The notes under the pieces are model-generated. The model had not been told where the DNA came from. It did not search any database and saw nothing but the letters and a program-made list of their open reading frames with translations. DNA of 8,547 nucleotides from Acidobacteriota bacterium (GTDB taxonomy: Bacteria; Acidobacteriota; Terriglobia; Terriglobales; Acidobacteriaceae). The DNA lies in the NCBI GenBank assembly GCA_021819255.1, contig JAKART010000076.1:1-8547 (forward strand), written 5' to 3'. This document shows positions 1-5,919 of this stretch, piece after piece. The first letter of the stretch is position 1, and each line of letters opens with the position of its first letter. The translations under genes were made by a program, and so were the position numbers.

Positions 1-361
1 GGGCAGAACCCGGGCCCGGGACGCGGGGCGTGCGTGCATCGATCTTCCTGTCGCGCTGCGAGCTTGGGCCCCGACTCCCGGGGCTACAGGCGCTCCACTC
101 AGTTTACCACCGCGGGCAAGCCAGGCGAGGCTTCTCCAGGCCCGGCAACGTCCCCGCCCCCCTCGCTGCCCGGCCGGGCCGCTCATGACTCCTCGCCCAG
201 TGTGGTTTCCTCGCTGCGGGCGGGATTCGCACAGCCTTGCTTCCAGTCTCCGGCCTGCGATACTGAAGGCATCGCGCCGCTGCCGGCCCGCGCCTGCCGG
301 CGCTGGTCTCGCCCCCCGGCCGGTTGCCGGGGCCCGGGCTGCGCGAAGGAAGGACCGACCT
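1..361. other. Non-coding upstream region rich in GC palindromes
   Basis: I see no convincing gene here; open frames on both strands lack recognisable motifs. The stretch holds several self-complementary GC blocks: CCCGGGCCCGGG at 9-20, GCCCGGCCGGGC at 168-179, a 6-bp stem GCCCCG/CGGGGC with a 5-base loop at 68-84, and a 7-bp stem CCCCGGC/GCCGGGG with a 5-base loop at 314-332, which ends 13 bases before the ribosome binding site of the next gene. None is followed by a T-run, so they are not typical intrinsic terminators. A weak sigma-70-like pair (TTGCTT at 237-242, GATACT at 259-264, 16-base spacer) is the only promoter candidate, and I do not trust it. The left part could be the edge of a gene lying outside the window. 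Confidence 0.5.
346..353 (+). promoter_or_regulatory. Ribosome binding site fixing the start of the DnaC-like gene
   Basis: AAGGAAGG lies eight bases before the ATG at 362. The open frame continues upstream to an ATG at 185, but those 59 extra residues are a low-complexity Arg/Ala/Pro stretch with no domain. This site therefore supports starting at 362. Confidence 0.7.
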
Positions 362-1126
362 ATGCCGGAAGATCTCTGTCCCCTCTGTGAAGGCTCCGGC
401 CTGCGCGTGGCGGTGCGTCCGGACGGAACCCGCTTCGCGGAGCCCTGCCCCTGCCGCTCCTCCCTGCGCTCGCTGCGGATGATCCGGCAGGCCCGCATTC
501 CGCAGCGCTATAGGCACTGCACGCTGGACAGCTACGACACCCATTTCCCCTCCTCCAACCCCACCCTGCAGGAGGCTCTGGTGAAGGCGCGCGGCTTTGT
601 CCAGGCTTATCCGCTGGGCACCGGCGGCAACGGCCTTCTGATGAGCGGCTCCATCGGCGTAGGCAAGACCCATCTGGCCGTCGGCATCCTGCAGGCGCTC
701 ATCCGGGAGCGCGGCGCCAAATGCCTTTTCTTCGACTACCGGGATCTGCTCAAGCAGGTGCAGAACAGCTACAACCGCAGCGTGGACGTCACCGAGCTGG
801 AAGTGCTGCAGCCGGTCTTTGACGCCGAGGTGCTGGTGCTGGACGAGCTGGGCGCCTCCAAGCCCACCGACTGGGTCTGGGACACCGTGGCCCACATCCT
901 GAACACCCGCTACAACGATCGCCGCACCACGATCATCACCACCAACTATCCCAATCTCCCCCCGCTGGCGGCCGAGGCGAGCCTGCCGCGCCTGGCTGTG
1001 CGCGAAGAGACTCTGGGCGACCGCATCGGCGAGCGCATGCGCTCTCGCCTGCAGGAGATGTGCGTGGTCCTGGAGATGACCGGCGAAGACTTCCGCCAGA
1101 AGGTCAAACGGGCCAGCTTCGCCTGA
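362..1126 (+). CDS. DnaC/IstB-type AAA+ ATPase, putative replicative helicase loader
   Basis: The 254-aa product looks like a cytoplasmic AAA+ ATPase of the DnaC/DnaI group, which loads the replicative helicase onto DNA. Visible features, in order: a Cys cluster C6-x2-C9 and C29-x-C31 that could bind zinc; Walker A at 96-103 (G-S-I-G-V-G-K-T); Walker B at 157-162 (VLVLDE, with D161-E162); a sensor-1 Asn at about 195 in IITTN; and a C-terminal LGDRIGERMRSRL segment of the kind that carries the sensor/arginine-finger residues of DnaC proteins. Length is normal for the family. The gene stands alone on the + strand and converges on plsX, 38 bases away. IstB, the transposase helper, has the same ATPase core, but no istA or IS ends are present, so a chromosomal loader is more likely. 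Its helicase partner is not visible here. Confidence 0.85.
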   Translation: MPEDLCPLCEGSGLRVAVRPDGTRFAEPCPCRSSLRSLRMIRQARIPQRYRHCTLDSYDTHFPSSNPTLQEALVKARGFVQAYPLGTGGNGLLMSGSIGVGKTHLAVGILQALIRERGAKCLFFDYRDLLKQVQNSYNRSVDVTELEVLQPVFDAEVLVLDELGASKPTDWVWDTVAHILNTRYNDRRTTIITTNYPNLPPLAAEASLPRLAVREETLGDRIGERMRSRLQEMCVVLEMTGEDFRQKVKRASFA

Positions 1127-1139
1127 GGCCGCAGCCTCA
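1124..1139. terminator. Hairpin between convergent genes, possible weak bidirectional terminator
   Basis: TGAGGC and GCCTCA form a perfect 6-bp stem with a CGCA loop. The stem begins inside the stop codon of the DnaC-like gene. It sits in the 38-base gap between that gene and the oppositely oriented plsX. Neither side has a T-run, so termination is inferred mainly from position. Confidence 0.3.
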
Positions 1140-1164
1140 ACCTCTCACCCCTGGCCCAAGCTCC

Positions 1165-2211
1165 TCAGCGCACCGCCAGGGCTGCCTCAATGCTCGCGTT
1201 CACGGATGCATTGGCGAACTCCGCGGCCACCCGGATCCCGTTCATCACTGCCCGGTCATTGGAAGAGCCATGGCCCACCACGCAAACCCCGCGCAATCCC
1301 AGCAGCGGAGCGCCGCCGTACTCGGAGTAGTCCAGCCGGCTCTTGAAGGCCTTGAACGCCCGCTGGGAGAGCATCGCGCCCACCTGCGAGGTGACCGTTG
1401 ACTTCAAGCTCTCCCGCAGCGAGGTGTTCACCAGCTTGGCCAGCCCCTCGCTGGCCTTCAGCGCCACATTGCCCACAAACCCGTCGCACACCACCACATC
1501 GGCGCGGCCGTTGTATAGCTCCCGCCCCTCCACGTTGCCGATGAAGTTCATACCCAGCCTGGCCGCCACGGCGCGCAGCAGCGGCAGGGTCTCATGGGTC
1601 AGCGTGTTGCCCTTGGTGTCCTCTTCGCCGATGGAGAGCAGGCCCACCCGGGGATGCGCCACGCGCAGCACGTCCTTGGCGTACATCTGCCCCATGATGG
1701 CAAACTGCACCAGATTCTCCGGACCGCAGTCCACATTCGCGCCCACATCCAGCACCACGCAGGGCTGGCCGGCGCTGGTCGGCAGCACCGCGGTCAGGGC
1801 GGGACGATCCACCCCGGTCAGGCTGCCCAGCACCATCTTGCCGGTGGCCATCGCCGCGCCGGTATTGCCGGCGGTCACAAAGCCCGCGGCGCGGCCCTCG
1901 CGCACCATCTTCAACCCAACCCGCATGGAGGAATCGCGCTTGGAGCGCACCGCCTGGGATGCCTTGTCCTCCATGCTGATCCACTCGCTGGCCTGCACCA
2001 TGAAGATGGGCAGCCGGGGCCGGGGAGCGACCCCGAAACGAGGCTGGGCAAAGTTCTTCAGCGCCTCCCGCATCTTGGGGCGCAGCATCTCCTCCGGCCC
2101 CACCAGGTGAACACGGACGTCCAACTGGCGGCAGGCCAGTATCGCCCCGCGAATCTCCGGCTCGGGGGATCGGTCGGATCCCATGGCATCCAGCACGATG
2201 TCGATCGGCAT
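1165..2211 (-). CDS. plsX: Phosphate acyltransferase PlsX
   Basis: PlsX makes acyl-phosphate from acyl-ACP, the first step of the PlsX/PlsY route to phosphatidic acid, and acts peripherally at the membrane. The 348-aa product has the family's usual length and carries its conserved blocks throughout: LDAMGSD at 7-13 (usually LDAMGGD), AGNTGA at 114-119, LDVGAN at 154-159, SIGEEDTKGN at 193-202, GNVEGR at 225-230, DGFVGNV at 243-249, GGAPLLGLRG at 299-308 and GHGSS at 313-317. No strong Shine-Dalgarno precedes the ATG at 2211; AGGGAAG lies 19 bases upstream, which is too far to be optimal. The start still fits, because the first conserved block begins at residue 5. It follows rpmF, as in the widespread yceD-rpmF-plsX order, but after a 286-base gap. 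The usual next gene, fabH, is absent and a convergent ATPase gene lies there instead. Confidence 0.96.
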   Translation of the reverse strand: MPIDIVLDAMGSDRSPEPEIRGAILACRQLDVRVHLVGPEEMLRPKMREALKNFAQPRFGVAPRPRLPIFMVQASEWISMEDKASQAVRSKRDSSMRVGLKMVREGRAAGFVTAGNTGAAMATGKMVLGSLTGVDRPALTAVLPTSAGQPCVVLDVGANVDCGPENLVQFAIMGQMYAKDVLRVAHPRVGLLSIGEEDTKGNTLTHETLPLLRAVAARLGMNFIGNVEGRELYNGRADVVVCDGFVGNVALKASEGLAKLVNTSLRESLKSTVTSQVGAMLSQRAFKAFKSRLDYSEYGGAPLLGLRGVCVVGHGSSNDRAVMNGIRVAAEFANASVNASIEAALAVR

Positions 2212-2295
2212 GGCTTGGTTCGGCTCGAACTTCCCTGACTGGGTTGGACGGCTTGCTTGGCTGCGCGAGACCTGAGGAACAACGCCTTCCGCGTT

Positions 2296-2320
2296 GCGGG
2301 AAGCAGACCGCGGGAAGCAG
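2296..2320. repeat. 14-bp tandem duplication in the rpmF-plsX gap
   Basis: GCGGGAAGCAG occurs at 2296-2306 and again at 2310-2320, with a period of 14. It lies in the 286-base gap between rpmF and plsX (2212-2497), which has no gene of its own. The same gap also holds a 6-bp stem CAACGC/GCGTTG (2280-2296) with a 5-base loop. I see no T-run that would make this an intrinsic terminator. Confidence 0.8.
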
Positions 2321-2351
2321 GCCCCTCAAGGCTTCAGACAGCGTCTTCCTT

Positions 2352-2379
2352 CTCCGGCAAGCTGTCTCTGGCAAGCTGT
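2352..2379. repeat. Second 14-bp tandem duplication in the rpmF-plsX gap
   Basis: CTCCGGCAAGCTGT (2352-2365) is followed directly by CTCTGGCAAGCTGT (2366-2379), matching at 13 of 14 bases. The unit is unrelated in sequence to the 14-bp duplication 32 bases to its left. Confidence 0.85.
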
Positions 2380-2402
2380 GCGGCGAAAACTTCCTGGAGA
2401 GA

Positions 2403-2433
2403 TGCTTCCGGCTGCCGGTTGCTTCTGGCTGCC
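2403..2433. repeat. 17-bp-period duplication in the rpmF-plsX gap
   Basis: TGCTTCCGGCTGCC (2403-2416) recurs as TGCTTCTGGCTGCC (2420-2433), matching at 13 of 14 bases with a period of 17. It is the third short duplication within about 140 bases. Confidence 0.75.
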
Positions 2434-2497
2434 AGGCTCCTGCCAGCCGGACGGATCTGCCGAGTGGCCGCAGGAAAACAGCCTCTGGAGATCGGCT

Positions 2498-2683
2498 TCA
2501 GGCGGCGTTCTTGGTGGCCACCACCGCCCGTCCCTTGTACTCGCCGCACTTCTTGCAGGCGCGGTGGGGAAGCTTCTTTTCTCCGCAGTTGGGGCAGTTG
2601 GAGACGCCGGTGGGGGTTAGAAAGTCATGGCTGCGTCGTTTGGCGGTGCGCTGCTTGGAGTGCCTGCGCTTTGGATTGGGCAT
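2498..2683 (-). CDS. rpmF: 50S ribosomal protein L32
   Basis: This 61-aa basic protein is ribosomal protein L32 of the large subunit. The N-terminus [10 protein letters not shown] is diagnostic. A zinc ribbon of the C+ type follows, with C30-x2-C33 and C43-x2-C46. An AAGAGG ribosome binding site lies six bases before the ATG. It sits between the DUF177 gene (159 bases upstream) and plsX (286 bases downstream), the standard yceD-rpmF-plsX order, although these gaps are wider than usual. The short C-terminal tail after residue 50 ends in KNAA and carries no motif. Confidence 0.97.
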   Translation of the reverse strand: MPNPKRRHSKQRTAKRRSHDFLTPTGVSNCPNCGEKKLPHRACKKCGEYKGRAVVATKNAA

Positions 2684-2788
2684 GGTGAACCTCTTCTTGA
2701 TTGGCCAGCCAACGCAAAGCGGTGCGGCCGAAGTCGTTTACAACCAGGAGCTTGTGACGGCGCAACGGCGAATCGTAGCCGCCGGACC

Positions 2789-2836
2789 CTGCACCGCAAA
2801 GATCCCGCACCGCAAAAATGCTGCACCGCAAGGAAC
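2789..2836. repeat. Three tandem 16-bp repeats between the DUF177 gene and rpmF
   Basis: CTGCACCGCAAAGATC, CCGCACCGCAAAAATG and CTGCACCGCAAGGAAC lie end to end at 2789-2804, 2805-2820 and 2821-2836. All three share the core GCACCGCAA. They start seven bases downstream of the DUF177 stop on the transcribed (-) strand. The copies would therefore be transcribed as part of the intercistronic spacer before rpmF. Confidence 0.85.
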
Positions 2837-2842
2837 CCCCTC

Positions 2843-3394
2843 TCATCGCTCGTGCGCGATCGAAAGTCCGGCCAGCGCGGCGAAACGCGGATTAGCCGGC
2901 TCAACGACGCACTCACAGGTGGAAAGGTTACGGTTGACTCCGCAGTGAGGACAAAGGCCCTTGCAGTCCTGTTGGCAAAGCACCCGCCCCGGCAGGGCCA
3001 GAAGCACCTGTTCCCGGACGGCGTCCTCCAGCAGCAGGCCGCTCTCTTCATAATAACCGATTTCGGCCTCATCTTCCGTAATGGCGTGCTCGCCGCCTCC
3101 GCCATCGGCGCCGACGGGCCGGAAGATCAGGTCAAAGTTTCCCTCCAGCCGTCGCCGCACCGGCTCCAGACAGCGGGCACAGAGCTGCTCGAACTCGCCC
3201 GCATAGCCGGCGCGCACCCGGATGTCCCGCACCAACTCCCGTGACCCGCGGTGTTCCACCAGCAGTTCAGCCACCCCCTGCAGGGTCAGCGGGCCAATCT
3301 GCCGCAAGTCCGGCGCATAATCCAGAGCATCTTCCGCGAAGGATTCGTCCAGCTTCAGCGGCTCATCCATGAGTTGTGCGGGGGTCATCAGCAT
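2843..3394 (-). CDS. yceD: DUF177/YceD family protein
   Basis: The 183-aa product belongs to the YceD/DUF177 family. Its homologues sit upstream of rpmF in many bacteria, and plant plastid members are needed for 23S rRNA accumulation. A role in rRNA or large-subunit maturation is inferred from this. Eight cysteines form the family signature: C72-x2-C75 (CARCLEP), then C140, C144, C148, C151 in a segment reading CQQDCKGLCPHCG, and C160-x-C162 near the end. These probably bind zinc. The middle (about 95-118) is Gly- and acid-rich. The ATG at 3394 is preceded by AGGG seven bases upstream, but the same bases belong to a -10-like box, so the mRNA may be leaderless. An alternative ATG two codons in (3388) is possible. 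The gene follows thiE by 82 bases. Confidence 0.9.
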   Translation of the reverse strand: MLMTPAQLMDEPLKLDESFAEDALDYAPDLRQIGPLTLQGVAELLVEHRGSRELVRDIRVRAGYAGEFEQLCARCLEPVRRRLEGNFDLIFRPVGADGGGGEHAITEDEAEIGYYEESGLLLEDAVREQVLLALPGRVLCQQDCKGLCPHCGVNRNLSTCECVVEPANPRFAALAGLSIAHER

Positions 3395-3400
3395 GCTTTA

Positions 3401-3429
3401 ACCCTAGGATGCCGGCGCATCGCCGTCAA
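3401..3429 (-). promoter_or_regulatory. Sigma-70-like promoter, possibly leaderless, for yceD-rpmF-plsX
   Basis: On the - strand TTGACG (3429-3424) and TAGGGT (3406-3401) are 17 bases apart. Exactly six bases separate the -10 box from the ATG at 3394. With a standard -10 to +1 distance, transcription would start at or next to the A of the ATG. The -35 matches the consensus at five of six positions. The -10 keeps the key TA...T but has a G-rich core, so strength is uncertain. Confidence 0.5.
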
Positions 3430-3476
3430 TCGGCTGCCGAACGCCGGCTCACTCTCGCCCGCTCCGACTTCGTGTT

Positions 3477-4094
3477 TCACGCCAACCGGTCCTCGTCAAA
3501 CAGGCGGATCCCGGCCACGCCCGCCGCTCCCGCCTCCAGGCAGCTCGCCGCGTTGGTCCAGGTGACGCCGCCCAGCGCCAGCACGGGCGTCACCGCGGCG
3601 GCGGTGCAGGCTGCGTGCAGCAGCCCCAACCCTGCGCCCGAAGCCACCACCAGCCCAGCCACGCGCTTCTCAAAGACCGGTCCGAAGAGGATCAGGTCCG
3701 CGCCTCCATCGTCGGCCCGGCGCACCTGCTCCAGCGTATGGCAGGAGACCCCCACCAGCGGAGGCGGAGCGCCCAGCAGAGCGAATCTTCGCCGAATCTC
3801 GGCCGGCGTCGCCTCATTCTCGCGCGCGGTCAGATGCACTCCGTCCACTCCAGCCCGCGCGGCCAGCTCCGCCGGACCATTCAGCAGCAGCCTGGTCCCG
3901 CCCAGAGGCTCATGATCTCGACCGGCGCGGATCTTCCTCACCACCGTGGCCACAGCGCCGGCCAGCCTTCCCAGTTCCTCCGCGTCAAGCTGCTTTTCGC
4001 GCAGTTGCACAAACTCCACGCCGGCGGAGGCCCAACGCCTGGCCTGCGGCACCGCCGTCCAACCCTCTCCACAGGTGATCGCACAGCGCAACAT
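3477..4094 (-). CDS. ThiE/TenI family protein (thiamine phosphate synthase-like)
   Basis: The 205-aa product has a TIM-barrel sequence of the ThiE/TenI family. ThiE joins the HMP-pyrophosphate and thiazole-phosphate halves of thiamin; TenI tautomerises the thiazole. Seen in order: QLREK at 30-34, LLLNGP at 69-74, DGVHL at 84-88, VGVSCHT at 114-120, FGPVFEKR at 137-144, and a phosphate-binding LALGGV at 172-177. Several ThiE hallmarks are altered: Asn-Asp after the third strand is Asn-Gly (72-73), and the T-x-T-K loop after GPVF is E-K-R. Asn-Gly recalls TenI, but the TenI catalytic His position (FGHVF, from memory) is Pro139 here. The family is secure; the exact activity is not. The gene starts 18 bases after mutM and is probably co-transcribed. 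The ATG at 4094 has only a poor ribosome binding site, so translational coupling is likely. Confidence 0.8.
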   Translation of the reverse strand: MLRCAITCGEGWTAVPQARRWASAGVEFVQLREKQLDAEELGRLAGAVATVVRKIRAGRDHEPLGGTRLLLNGPAELAARAGVDGVHLTARENEATPAEIRRRFALLGAPPPLVGVSCHTLEQVRRADDGGADLILFGPVFEKRVAGLVVASGAGLGLLHAACTAAAVTPVLALGGVTWTNAASCLEAGAAGVAGIRLFDEDRLA

Positions 4095-4112
4095 GCTTCC
4101 AAGTCTACCCCG

Positions 4113-4928
4113 CTACTGCTGGCACTGGGGGCAGTAGACAGTGGTGCGGCCGCCCACCACAATCTTCTTCAGCACCGTGGCGCACTCGCGGCAGGGCCGG
4201 CCCGCCCGGCTGTAGACCTTGTGCTGGAGCTGGAAGAATCCCCGGACGCCGTCCGCGTCCACGTAGTCGGAGACAGACGATCCGCCCAGCCGGATCGCCT
4301 CGGCGAGCACCTCCTGCAGCGCCGCGTGCAGCCTGCCCAGTTGCGCGCGGCTGAGCCGTCCCGCCTGCCGGCGCGGGCGGATCCCGGCTCGGAACAGGCT
4401 CTCGTCGGCGTAGATGTTCCCCACTCCATGCAGAATCGACTGATGCAGCAGAGCGGCCTTGATGGCCAGCCTCCTGCCTTGGAAGAGCTGCGCGAACTCC
4501 TCCGCTGAGACGGTCGTGGGCTCCGTTCCCGGCCCCTGATAGCCGGCCGCGCCGCTCAGCACGGAGAGCCTGCCGAACCGCCGTGGATCGACGAACCTCA
4601 CCTCGCGTCCGTCGGAGAGGGAGAGCACGGCATGGGTATGCGTCGGCCATGGAACCTCAGGCTGCGCGACCAGAAGCCTCCCGGTCATGCCCAGGTGGAC
4701 CAGGAACTGCGCCGGCTGCGCTTCGGCTCCGCGCAGATCCATCACAAGGGTCTTGCCCACGCGCCGCACCCGCTCGATGCGGGCTCCGGTCAGGGTGCGG
4801 GCGATCTCGGCCGGGCTGGACTTGAAGGTCTGCGGCTTCCCGCTGGTCCACACCTGCTCGATGCGCCGGCCACGCACGCGCGCATTCACTCCATTGGCAA
4901 CGGTCTCGACCTCGGGCAACTCGGGCAT
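4113..4928 (-). CDS. mutM: Formamidopyrimidine-DNA glycosylase (Fpg/MutM)
   Basis: Fpg removes 8-oxoguanine and formamidopyrimidines from DNA and nicks the abasic site. The 271-aa product starts MPELPEVET. Pro2 becomes the N-terminal catalytic residue once Met is removed, and Glu3 is the partner. Also seen: Lys59 (equivalent to E. coli Lys57), wedge residues near Met81 and R116-R117-F118, a helix-two-turn-helix core around GVGNIYADE at 168-176, and a C-terminal zinc finger C246-x2-C249 and C266-x2-C269 that includes the GGRTTVYCPQC loop. The frame is open 20 codons further upstream, but the Pro2 requirement and a good ribosome binding site fix this start. One oddity: the usual Asp of the LLDQ motif before the helix-two-turn-helix glycine is His162. 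It is first in a - strand run with the thiE-like gene. Confidence 0.96.
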   Translation of the reverse strand: MPELPEVETVANGVNARVRGRRIEQVWTSGKPQTFKSSPAEIARTLTGARIERVRRVGKTLVMDLRGAEAQPAQFLVHLGMTGRLLVAQPEVPWPTHTHAVLSLSDGREVRFVDPRRFGRLSVLSGAAGYQGPGTEPTTVSAEEFAQLFQGRRLAIKAALLHQSILHGVGNIYADESLFRAGIRPRRQAGRLSRAQLGRLHAALQEVLAEAIRLGGSSVSDYVDADGVRGFFQLQHKVYSRAGRPCRECATVLKKIVVGGRTTVYCPQCQQ

Positions 4929-4938
4929 GGTCCGGCAA

Positions 4939-4945
4939 CTCCTCC
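4939..4945 (-). promoter_or_regulatory. Ribosome binding site of mutM
   Basis: GGAGGAG on the - strand lies ten bases before the ATG at 4928. It supports the MPELPEVE start over the in-frame upstream ATG at 4988. Confidence 0.75.
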
Positions 4946-5041
4946 ATCCTCCCTGATTCCGCCCATATCGGCAAGACCAGATCCGCAAGATGCGGGGGCG
5001 GGTCTGCCAAAGTTCTTCTGGACACGCGGGTGGCCCACGCC

Positions 5042-5480
5042 TTGCCGTTGGACGTTCCGTCCGATGACATTCAGAGATGGCCTACGACACCAGTCTCTAC
5101 GCCGTGATGCGCAACATCGGCTCCAGCATGGGCATCTCGTTTGTCACCTGTCACCTGTCACCACGCTGACGGCGCGCCGTCAGCAGTTTCATCAGAGCCG
5201 GCTCTCCGGCAGTCCGGCGCCCCCCAGCCCCTGGCCACGGCAGATGCAGCAGGGCACTGCAGCCTGTCTCAGCCGCCACGGCACGGGCGTAGCGGACTCC
5301 ATGCCTCAGTCCCTTGGCTCCATCGACATGACCCTGCGACAGCAGGCGGCGCTGATGAGTGATGTCGACGCCTTTTATCTGCCGGCATGGCTCTTGCCGC
5401 TGGTGTCGCCGTTGGCGCTGATCATGCGTAAACCGCTGCATCAGGCCCACGTGGAACCGCCGCCGAGTCGGCCGCGTAAA
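5042..5480 (+). pseudogene. Decayed C-terminal fragment of a DHA2/EmrB-type MFS efflux transporter
   Basis: Read across frames, this stretch gives the C-terminal part of a 14-helix drug:H+ antiporter. An upstream frame reads MAYDTSLYAVMRNIGSSMG and continues GISFVT from 5077. Another frame resumes TLTARRQQFHQSRL at about 5163, then QQGTA, TLRQQAALMSDVDAFYL, a hydrophobic last helix (WLLPLVSPLALIM) and RKP. The break lies at a 7-bp unit present three times (5143-5162). Removing two copies (14 bases) restores one continuous frame, and without that the first frame stops at TGA 5167. A second one-base shift near 5075 would join LPLDVPSDDIQ (from 5042) to MAYDT. The N-terminal roughly 350 residues are missing, and mutM's 5' end occupies the neighbouring DNA. 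No normal stop follows the RKP tail. Assignment rests on motif recognition; the non-functional state is clear from truncation plus frameshift. Confidence 0.8.
5143..5162 (+). repeat. Triplicated 7-bp unit causing a frameshift
   Basis: GTCACCT at 5143-5149 and 5150-5156 is followed by GTCACC at 5157-5162. The two extra units add 14 bases and shift the transporter reading frame. Confidence 0.9.
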
Positions 5481-5559
5481 GCCGGCTTCCGCGCGGGCGA
5501 CACTCGACGCTTCGACGCTCACGAGATCGGGCGCTCTACATCTCGCTCTTTGGAGAGGC

Positions 5560-5598
5560 AGTCCGGCGAGATGCTCACGCCGCTTCGCCGGACTTTTT
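5560..5598 (+). terminator. Intrinsic terminator (+ strand)
   Basis: AGTCCGGCGA (5560-5569) and TCGCCGGACT (5585-5594) form a perfect 10-bp stem with a 15-base loop. A T-run follows directly (T at 5594-5598). It lies about 80 bases after the last recognisable transporter residue and is probably the original terminator of that lost gene. Confidence 0.8.
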
Positions 5599-5819
5599 CC
5601 TTGCTTTCACGGCCAGCCTGCCAGGAGACCGAACCATGCCGGAGAATCCTTTACGGCCGATGCCGAGCGCGGCTCCGGCTCCGCTCCCGGCGCAGCGCAC
5701 CTTTCAGGAAAGAGCGACCGGGCCAGTCCCTGGGAGCAGCTTGAAGAAAACCTGTGCCGCCTCCAACTTCTGCCCGGCCGAGCTGCCCTTCGGCGTACCG
5801 CCATGGGCAGCGTGGCTGC

Positions 5820-5861
5820 AAACAAAGCAATGCCATCTCCGCGCGGCGGCAGAGATGGCAT
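5820..5861 (-). terminator. Intrinsic terminator of the PEP-CTERM gene
   Basis: ATGCCATCTC (5830-5839) and GAGATGGCAT (5852-5861) form a perfect 10-bp stem with a 12-base loop. On the - strand it is followed by TTGCTTTGTTT, a broken but T-rich tail; the + strand side has none. It lies 59 bases after the PEP-CTERM stop codon. Confidence 0.7.
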
Positions 5862-5919
5862 CAACGGGAATCGACTTCTGGCAGGGGCAGCGTCCGCCCC
5901 GCAGGCATCTGGAAGACTG

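Larger units (their letters stand above)
5481..5919. other. Intergenic stretch with two terminators and no supported gene
   Basis: This gap between the transporter remnant and the PEP-CTERM gene holds a + strand terminator (5560-5598) and a - strand terminator (5820-5861). A + strand frame from ATG 5636 to 5923 has a plausible AGGAGA site seven to eight bases upstream and would encode 95 residues starting MPENPLRPM. It has no recognisable domain, runs through the - strand terminator and into the PEP-CTERM gene's 3' end, and looks like chance or the decayed start of a lost gene. Confidence 0.5.

Noticed and set aside
237..264. Sigma-70 promoter TTGCTT-N16-GATACT for the DnaC-like gene
   Set aside because: Both boxes match poorly, so it is no better than chance in this region.
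185..361. N-terminal extension of the DnaC-like gene from ATG 185
   Set aside because: The extra 59 residues are low-complexity Arg/Ala/Pro with no motif, while ATG 362 has an AAGGAAGG site at good spacing and leads straight into the Cys cluster.
362..1126. IstB transposase helper of an insertion sequence
   Set aside because: No istA, no terminal inverted repeats and no target duplications; the N-terminal Cys cluster favours a chromosomal helicase loader.
4929..4988. 20-residue N-terminal extension of MutM
   Set aside because: Fpg needs Pro at position 2 as the catalytic amine, so translation must begin at MPELPEVE; a GGAGGAG site lies before that ATG.
4632..5744. 370-residue + strand open frame taken as one gene
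   Set aside because: Its first part is the antisense of mutM and only the stretch from about 5163 to 5480 resembles a protein, the frame-shifted transporter tail.
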